This document shows, piece after piece, positions 59,088 to 64,000 of a DNA stretch of 64,000 nt. The stretch is from Chitinophagaceae bacterium (GTDB lineage: Bacteria > Bacteroidota > Bacteroidia > Chitinophagales > Chitinophagaceae): positions 310,001 to 374,000 of the forward strand of contig JAFKGR010000002.1 in assembly GCA_017307735.1 (NCBI GenBank), given 5' to 3'. Below the pieces are notes generated by a model that was not told the DNA's origin, ran no database searches, and saw only the letters and a list, made by a program, of their open reading frames with translations. Positions within the stretch are counted from its first letter, which is position 1; every line of letters begins with the position of its first letter. The position numbers and the translations under genes were made by a program.

Positions 59088-59708
59088 TTATTTTATCACT
59101 TTTATTTTCTGCAACCAGTTCTTTATTTCTTTTTCCGCCTTCACTTTTTTTTCATCTTTCATTACAAAGAAAATTCCGTCTCTTTCTATACCACCTTTGG
59201 TAGAAAAGCCTTCCAATATTTTACTGTTCGGGCAAAGTTTTTTTAAGGTTTCAAAACCGCTGCCTACGCCATAACCTGCGTGTGTGTAGAATGGAATTAC
59301 AGTTTTCCCACTTAAATCATATTCATGCAAAAAGCTTTTCATTGGCGGCGGCAACTGCATATCCCAGGTTGGAAAACCAATAAATACAATATCGTATTTC
59401 TCCATACTGTCAATCTTTGTTTTAAGTGGCGGTAAAAACCCGGTTTCATTTTCTTTAGCTACCTGATCTACAATTGACTTATAATTTTCAGGATAAGGTT
59501 TTTCTAATTCAAGTGCTATCAATTTTCCGCCCACATTCTTCTGTATTATTTCAGCAATTGCCTTTGTATTATTGGTCCTTGACAAATACACAATTAAAAT
59601 GTTTTCTTTATTCACATTTTTACTGGTTTTATTTTGTGACTTTGATGAACAGGACATCAGCCCGAAGAATGCCGTGAACAGTAAGGTGAAAGTCCATTTA
59701 GATTTCAT
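59088..59708 (-). CDS. flavodoxin-like lipoprotein
   Basis: A 206-residue protein: lipobox FFGLMSC (Cys 20), then a flavodoxin fold with the FMN phosphate loop VYLSRTNNTKAIAE, VFIGFPTWDMQLPPPMKSFL and FYTHAGYGVGSGFETLK. Flavodoxin-4 type proteins carry FMN and act in periplasmic or membrane-tethered redox reactions. It lies just beyond mobC, convergent with it (17 nt between stops). No partner is evident. Confidence 0.9.
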   Translation of the reverse strand: MKSKWTFTLLFTAFFGLMSCSSKSQNKTSKNVNKENILIVYLSRTNNTKAIAEIIQKNVGGKLIALELEKPYPENYKSIVDQVAKENETGFLPPLKTKIDSMEKYDIVFIGFPTWDMQLPPPMKSFLHEYDLSGKTVIPFYTHAGYGVGSGFETLKKLCPNSKILEGFSTKGGIERDGIFFVMKDEKKVKAEKEIKNWLQKIKVIK

Positions 59709-59746
59709 GATTTTTGAACGTATTAATTAACCCGCAGGTTTTTCAT

Positions 59747-61498
59747 TTACAAAGATTTCATATAAGAAACTAGCCGCGTCACTTCTTCTTTCGTGAGCCG
59801 GCTTTCGTAGCTTGGCATGACGGGCATATATCCTTCAACGATTTTCGCGTTTGCTTTTAGGATAGATTCACGGAGATAAGCTTCGTCGGCTGTAACTGTA
59901 TGACCGCCTTGCAGATTCACTTTGCTTCCGTAAAGACCAAACAGTGAAGGACCGGTGGAAGCCGGTGTATTCCGGTCAACAGTGTGGCATGAAGCGCATT
60001 CCATCCGGCGAAAGAGCGCTGCTCCGGTAAGTGAGGAAGTGGCCGCGGTATCGGCAGAAGCTACGCTGGTAGTTTCCGCTGCTGTCTCACGCTTGGCGTT
60101 AGCCGCCGTTGACTTTTTTCCGGTATAAACCACGCGCCAGATTCGTCCCTTTTTATAATCGGAAATATAGAGCGCTCCGTCATGCCCCATAGCCAGGCCC
60201 ATCGGACGGTATTTCGCTGCGCCGCGGTCAGGTATTGGATTTATCCCTGCGAAACCATCAGCAAAGGTTTCATAATTCCCGGATGGTTTTCCATTTTCGA
60301 AAGGTACAAACACAACCTTATAACCTCCCTGTGGGAGTGGGGCGCGGTTCCATGAGCCCATGAAGGCGATGAACGCGCCGTTACGATAGCGTTCGGGAAA
60401 CTGCTTACTGGTATAGAAAAGCAAATCATTAGGCGCCCAATGGCCGGGAAAACCCATAACTGGCTCTTTGAACTGACCGGCAAATTTACTTTCAGAAATA
60501 GTTATTTTACCGTTCCCGCCATATTCCGGTGAAAGCATCAATTTACCTTTTCGTTGGTCGTAATATCCATAAGGCCAGGCAAACCGGTCACCTTCATTTA
60601 CCTGATACATATCTTCCGCAGGAAGTTCCGCACTTTCCTCTTCCGTATAATAATCCGGCCACAAGGTGTGGAGCTGATCGCGCCCATGCTGCATCACGAA
60701 GAGTGCGTTTGCAGTGGTATTCCAGTCAAGGCCAACCACATTCCGCAGGCCAGTGGCATAACGGGCAGCCGCACTAAAAGTTTGGTTGATCTTGTTCGCA
60801 TCAAAGCGCCAGATGCCGCCATGCTCCTCCAATAACGGGCAGGGAGCTATTCCTGGTGACCCCGGTGTGCGTTCATCTACCTGGCACGCATTCGATGGAG
60901 CGCCAACGGCTACGTAGAGGTGACCGCTTTCATCAAAGGTAAATGCCTTGGATCTGTGAGATTGTTGTTCCGGGAAACCACTGACAACCATCTCCGGCTC
61001 ACCTTTGGGAACGAGTTCACCATCTTTAGGCATAGGCCAGCGATAGACGGCAGTTGTGTTCGATGCCCAGAGGTAACCGTTATGGACGGCTATGCCCGCC
61101 TCCCACAAAATACCTTCTTTGGTTTCATTCATGTTTCCAAAGTATTTGATGATGTCTGCCCGATAGTCGCCATTGGTATCACGCAGCGCTACGATGCCAC
61201 CTTCCTGGCTTCGTGTTTTCATATAGATGTCGCCATTATCTGCAACAACAATGTGCCGGGCGCTGTGGTCGTCTCGCAGACCAAGGCTATCAATTACCAC
61301 GGTTGCGCAAAACCCTTCGGGCAGCGTAATTCCGCCGTTATCCGGGTCACATATAACCCCGGCGGTAGCGTCTTTCTGTTGGGAACCATTGCATCCGGTT
61401 ATCAGGGTTATGGCCGAAAGAACCAGAACAGTAAACAAAGACCCGCCTGAATGACGCAGTCGGGCAGGAATATTGCGAATTTTTATTTTGAAATTCAT
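59747..61498 (-). CDS. PQQ-type sugar dehydrogenase-like beta-propeller with C-terminal cytochrome c
   Basis: About 583 residues. The ATG at 61498 is chosen (MNFKIKIRNIP, then a lipobox ITLITGC); the longer frame begins with TTG and overlaps the next gene. The propeller resembles glucose/sorbosone dehydrogenases (GLRNVVGLDWN, FAWPYGYYDQRKGK, GLAMGHDGALYISDYKKGRIWRV). A cytochrome c domain occupies about the last 85 residues, with haem motif CASCH and the axial Met in EGYMPVMPSY. The PQQ ligands cannot be confirmed by eye. Its GC content is well above that of the island. Confidence 0.88.
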   Translation of the reverse strand: MNFKIKIRNIPARLRHSGGSLFTVLVLSAITLITGCNGSQQKDATAGVICDPDNGGITLPEGFCATVVIDSLGLRDDHSARHIVVADNGDIYMKTRSQEGGIVALRDTNGDYRADIIKYFGNMNETKEGILWEAGIAVHNGYLWASNTTAVYRWPMPKDGELVPKGEPEMVVSGFPEQQSHRSKAFTFDESGHLYVAVGAPSNACQVDERTPGSPGIAPCPLLEEHGGIWRFDANKINQTFSAAARYATGLRNVVGLDWNTTANALFVMQHGRDQLHTLWPDYYTEEESAELPAEDMYQVNEGDRFAWPYGYYDQRKGKLMLSPEYGGNGKITISESKFAGQFKEPVMGFPGHWAPNDLLFYTSKQFPERYRNGAFIAFMGSWNRAPLPQGGYKVVFVPFENGKPSGNYETFADGFAGINPIPDRGAAKYRPMGLAMGHDGALYISDYKKGRIWRVVYTGKKSTAANAKRETAAETTSVASADTAATSSLTGAALFRRMECASCHTVDRNTPASTGPSLFGLYGSKVNLQGGHTVTADEAYLRESILKANAKIVEGYMPVMPSYESRLTKEEVTRLVSYMKSL

Positions 61499-61544
61499 GA
61501 TGGAGATGTTTGTATTATTCATGGAATAAATATTGAAAAATGGT

Positions 61545-62588
61545 TTAGTCGAGCGGTATAAATGCAAGGCTGTTGTTCGCGTTCATTGGAATCACCAATT
61601 GATTTGTCTTGCTATCATAACACATGGAAGCGGCGCTGGGAATATTTTTAGCAATCAACTCGGCAGGCTTGCCGGGACGAATACGGGACACACCTCCATT
61701 AAATACACTGCACACATATTTTGTACCGTCTGGCATGATCACAAGGCCATCACTGCCGGGTTGAGCAGCGGTTTCTGTTTTCAACAATTTACCTTCTTGT
61801 GAAAAAGTGAGTACATCGGCATTCCCCGAATTAACAACAACGATATTGCCCTGCGGATCAAAAGCGATACCATTGGGTACGTTTAACGGCGCCCCTTGTA
61901 CGAAAATAGTTGCTTCACCTGAAGGTGTTACCTTCCAAACCTTCCAGGTATCAGGGTTTGGGTTTGGCTTGCCAAAATCACCTGTCTCTGTGGCGTAAAT
62001 GGTACCATCTTCCTTTACTTCAATATCATTGATCCAGCCTGCGCCTTCGATTTTAAACTCTCCGACTGGTTCTCCTGTTTTCATACTGAATTTGCGGATA
62101 ACGGCAACACTCGGATCATCTTTGCCTGTGCCGCCATCGCGGTCTGCCAGATACAAAATGCCTTTCATGATATCACTGCCGAACGGCTCGTTTAATATAA
62201 GAGGCGTTGAAAGATTTTTACGTTCATCCGGACGCTGAACGCCAATCCAACGCAGCGTATGTACAGATCCATCGTGGTTGATAAGAGAAACCCAGCCATC
62301 GTTAGTTTGCATACTTTGTGGCAACCCGCGATTGGGAACCACTATGAGACCGGTCGCTGCATCATAAGAACAGCTCTCTGCTGAAACGATGCCGCCATAA
62401 ACTTTTACATTTGAAGTGATTGCTTCAAAACCTCCGTTACTATTGGAAATACCGAGCGGATTACCTACGGAATATGGCTTCGTTTCCTGCGGCTGCTGTG
62501 CAAATACAGGAGATGACAGAAAGATAGTACCCATCAGCATGGCAATGCAAAATGCGAAGGGCTTCTGATAATGTTTTGTTTTTTTCAT
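61545..62588 (-). CDS. SMP-30/NHL-type six-blade beta-propeller protein, secreted
   Basis: A 347-residue protein with a signal peptide (GTIFLSSPVFAQ, cleavage about residue 30). The repeats follow the SMP-30/gluconolactonase pattern: DIEVKEDGTIYATETGDF, PNGIAFDPQGNIVVVNSGN, PGSDGLVIMPDGTKYVCSVFNG and a final SKTNQLVIPMNANNSLAF. A lactonase or carbohydrate-binding role is possible. It is upstream of, and on the same strand as, the PQQ-like gene (46 nt gap), suggesting a joint role in periplasmic sugar oxidation. Confidence 0.85.
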   Translation of the reverse strand: MKKTKHYQKPFAFCIAMLMGTIFLSSPVFAQQPQETKPYSVGNPLGISNSNGGFEAITSNVKVYGGIVSAESCSYDAATGLIVVPNRGLPQSMQTNDGWVSLINHDGSVHTLRWIGVQRPDERKNLSTPLILNEPFGSDIMKGILYLADRDGGTGKDDPSVAVIRKFSMKTGEPVGEFKIEGAGWINDIEVKEDGTIYATETGDFGKPNPNPDTWKVWKVTPSGEATIFVQGAPLNVPNGIAFDPQGNIVVVNSGNADVLTFSQEGKLLKTETAAQPGSDGLVIMPDGTKYVCSVFNGGVSRIRPGKPAELIAKNIPSAASMCYDSKTNQLVIPMNANNSLAFIPLD

Positions 62589-62611
62589 TGCTTTATATTT
62601 TTATATTAATA

Positions 62612-63127
62612 TTACTGATTATTATTGTTGCCATCGTTCTTCAGTTTAACCGGCCTGAGCAAATGTGAAAAAGTGAGTTGCCCCATCTTCCATTTCCCAT
62701 TTTCTTTGATGTAAACCTCGGTCACCATAAAAGCGCTTGTAACTATGCGTCCACCGACTTCTGCCACCAAATCAATATCATTTAAAAGAACTGCGGTGTT
62801 GTTGTCATTAAACATATTTACTTTAACTGAGTACACTACGGCTTTCTTATACCATATACCACCGCTCTTAATTGTTTCAAGTTCTGGTTGTTTTCCCCAA
62901 GTTCCTCCCATGTGAGTAAACATACATTTGTCATCGAAGAGCACGTTTAAAGAATCTACATTTTTGTCCGCCATCCAATCCTATTTCTTTTTTGAAAGAT
63001 TGATGATTTCCTGTTGCTCAGGAGTGTTATTTGTGGAAGTCTTAATTGTTTCCGTTGGCGGCTGCTGTGCAAAAGACGATTGCACAATCATTGTTAACAG
63101 AAACAGGCCGATAATTTTTGCTTTCAT
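62612..63127 (-). pseudogene. secreted NTF2-like (DUF4440/SnoaL) gene with in-frame amber codon
   Basis: From the ATG at 63127 the frame gives a signal peptide (MKAKIIGLFLLTMIVQSSFAQ), then EQQEIINLSKKK, a TAG at 62981-62983, and in the same frame DWMADKNVDSLNVLFDDKCMFTHMGGTWG to the stop at 62612. TGG (Trp) to TAG is the simplest explanation. The second part alone forms an open frame of 120 codons beginning at MADKN, but it lacks the signal peptide. So the gene is either recently inactivated, read through, or misread at one base. Confidence 0.75.
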
Positions 63128-63180
63128 GTGTTGTTAATTTATATGGTTTACAAATGAGAAATTTGATTATGAATTGAAAT

Positions 63181-64000
63181 TTATTTTACGCTATTGTATT
63201 CATCATCGGTTACTCTTTCTAACCATTTTATTCCCCTTGATTCAATTCCAATATAAGCAAAGTCGCTGTTCGGCGCTGCCATGTGTGTATGTGCCACGCC
63301 TGGTGTACATTTAATAACATCTCCCTTGTGAACGATACGTGCCGGCTTGCCTTTTTCCATATAATAGCCAGTACCTTTCATAATGAGCAAAATTTGTCCC
63401 TTCGGATGAATATGCCATCTCAATCTTGAACCGGGAGCGAAGGTGGCCTGCATTAGACTGAAAGGGAAAACACTATCTTCCATACTCAAGCCATTCAGCC
63501 AAACCGTTCCTGTGTAATCATCCGTGTTGGGAGCCACGAACCCTTTTGGGAAAATGGAAGTATCTTGTACTCCTGAATTATTGTTCAGGGTTTTGTCGGG
63601 CTTTATACTATTATATTCTGCATCAGTTACCCTATTTTTCCAAATCGTTTTTCCTTTTTCAGAAGGAGAAATGGCAACGTAAGCGAACGTACTGTTCGGT
63701 GTTGCTCCATGCCAGTGTTCCACTCCAGGTGCGCATTTGATGACATCGCCTTTGTGTACGATTTGAACCGGCTTTCCTTTTTCCTGGTAATAGCCTGTGC
63801 CTTCTGTAATCAACAAAATTTGTCCGCCAGGATGAATATGCCAATCCAATTTTGAACCCGGAGCATAGACCGCCTGTGCAATGCCAAATTTAAAAATGCT
63901 ATCGGGTTTACTTAATTCATTGAGCCAGATGGTTCCGGTGTAATTATCGGTGTTCGTTCCTATTTCACCTTTGGGAAAAACAGATGTTTCCTGCGCGAAT
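63181..64000 (-). CDS. tandem cupin protein, N-terminus beyond window
   Basis: The frame runs off the window edge, so the start is not seen; the readable part is about 272 residues. Two cupin domains follow each other with nearly the same sequence pattern: YAPGSKLDWHIHPGGQILLI, then FAPGSRLRWHIHPKGQILLI, each with HxHxxxxQ metal ligands and a later VEHWHGA/VAHTHMA His. The visible beginning FAQETSVFPKGE resembles the region after a signal peptide. Double cupins of this type include mandelonitrile lyase-like and carboxymuconolactone-associated proteins; the substrate is unknown. Confidence 0.85.
   Translation of the reverse strand, partial: FAQETSVFPKGEIGTNTDNYTGTIWLNELSKPDSIFKFGIAQAVYAPGSKLDWHIHPGGQILLITEGTGYYQEKGKPVQIVHKGDVIKCAPGVEHWHGATPNSTFAYVAISPSEKGKTIWKNRVTDAEYNSIKPDKTLNNNSGVQDTSIFPKGFVAPNTDDYTGTVWLNGLSMEDSVFPFSLMQATFAPGSRLRWHIHPKGQILLIMKGTGYYMEKGKPARIVHKGDVIKCTPGVAHTHMAAPNSDFAYIGIESRGIKWLERVTDDEYNSVK

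Noticed and set aside
1..64000. Integrase, transposase, tRNA, rRNA or CRISPR array
   Set aside because: None was found on either strand; the repeats noted are inverted or widely spaced direct repeats and do not have the regular spacer pattern of CRISPR.

Overview
The window comes from a low-GC member of the Bacteroidota, most likely a Sphingobacteriia/Chitinophagia-type organism. The evidence is the promoter style (TTG or TTTG, about 19-21 nt, then TAnnTTTG), the scarcity of Shine-Dalgarno sequences, an RteC-like protein, a mobilisation set with a YWFCY-type coupling protein, and small families largely confined to this phylum (DUF6660, HYC_CC_PP, DUF3347). Nearly everything between about 1.5 kb and 59 kb looks like the cargo and mobilisation part of an integrative conjugative or mobilisable element carrying a large metal and metalloid resistance island. 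No integrase, transposase, tRNA, rRNA or CRISPR array was found, so the element's ends lie outside the window or could not be seen.

Layout. 1-6.5 kb: a partial gene, an unknown protein, an RteC-like protein, a hybrid histidine kinase with a LuxR-type output domain, a GNAT enzyme and a lipoprotein. 6.7-7.2 kb: a long imperfect hairpin (possible structured RNA) followed by a 68-residue protein. 7.3-20.9 kb, minus strand: Zn/Cd/Co-type efflux, with a CPC P-type ATPase, an SPC/HEGST ATPase, a CzcD-like CDF, MgtC, an RND adaptor and a CzcA-CzcC fusion. 20.9-21.4 kb: two decayed genes. 21.4-32.3 kb, minus strand: copper handling, with a CDF exporter, a CPH-type ATPase, a broken lgt, DUF305, a 19-cysteine four-helix protein, a multicopper oxidase-CopB fusion, a haem-binding protein, two DUF3347 proteins, an HYC_CC_PP protein, an HMA fragment and a BNR lipoprotein.

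32.7-37.0 kb is the only plus-strand operon inside the island: an atypical CsoR-like repressor, a cysteine-rich thioredoxin-like protein, a P1B ATPase with YPC instead of CPC and an HMA domain at each end, an HMA lipoprotein, and a CcdA-like protein lacking the second cysteine. I consider it the best candidate for an undescribed system. 37.1-40.0 kb is a mercury operon (ArsR-type regulator, MerTP, MerP-like, MerA). 40.1-47.7 kb is a Cus-type copper/silver RND system whose permease is split into two overlapping ORFs. A perfect 27-bp repeat of the 3' end of the cusB-like gene occurs three times (32463, 37005, 40106) and brackets the YPC operon and the mer operon as two cassettes.

47.8-52.2 kb is an arsenic operon (arsR, arsM, arsN1-like, acr3, a metallophosphoesterase) ending in a truncated copy of the CDF exporter. 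52.5-53.8 kb holds an unknown gene and a GC-rich structured non-coding stretch. 53.8-59.1 kb is the mobilisation module (small conserved protein, primase-like protein, candidate oriT, MobA, relaxase MobB, coupling protein MobC). 59.1-64 kb carries a flavodoxin-like lipoprotein, a sugar-dehydrogenase/cytochrome c protein, a beta-propeller protein, an NTF2-like gene with an in-frame amber codon, and a tandem cupin protein cut by the window end. This last stretch is visibly richer in GC, so it may have another origin.

Together the genes provide cytoplasmic export (P-type ATPases, CDF, Acr3, MerT), envelope-spanning export (two RND systems), periplasmic oxidation and binding of copper, mercury reduction, and arsenic methylation and acetylation. 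Each module appears to have its own local regulator.
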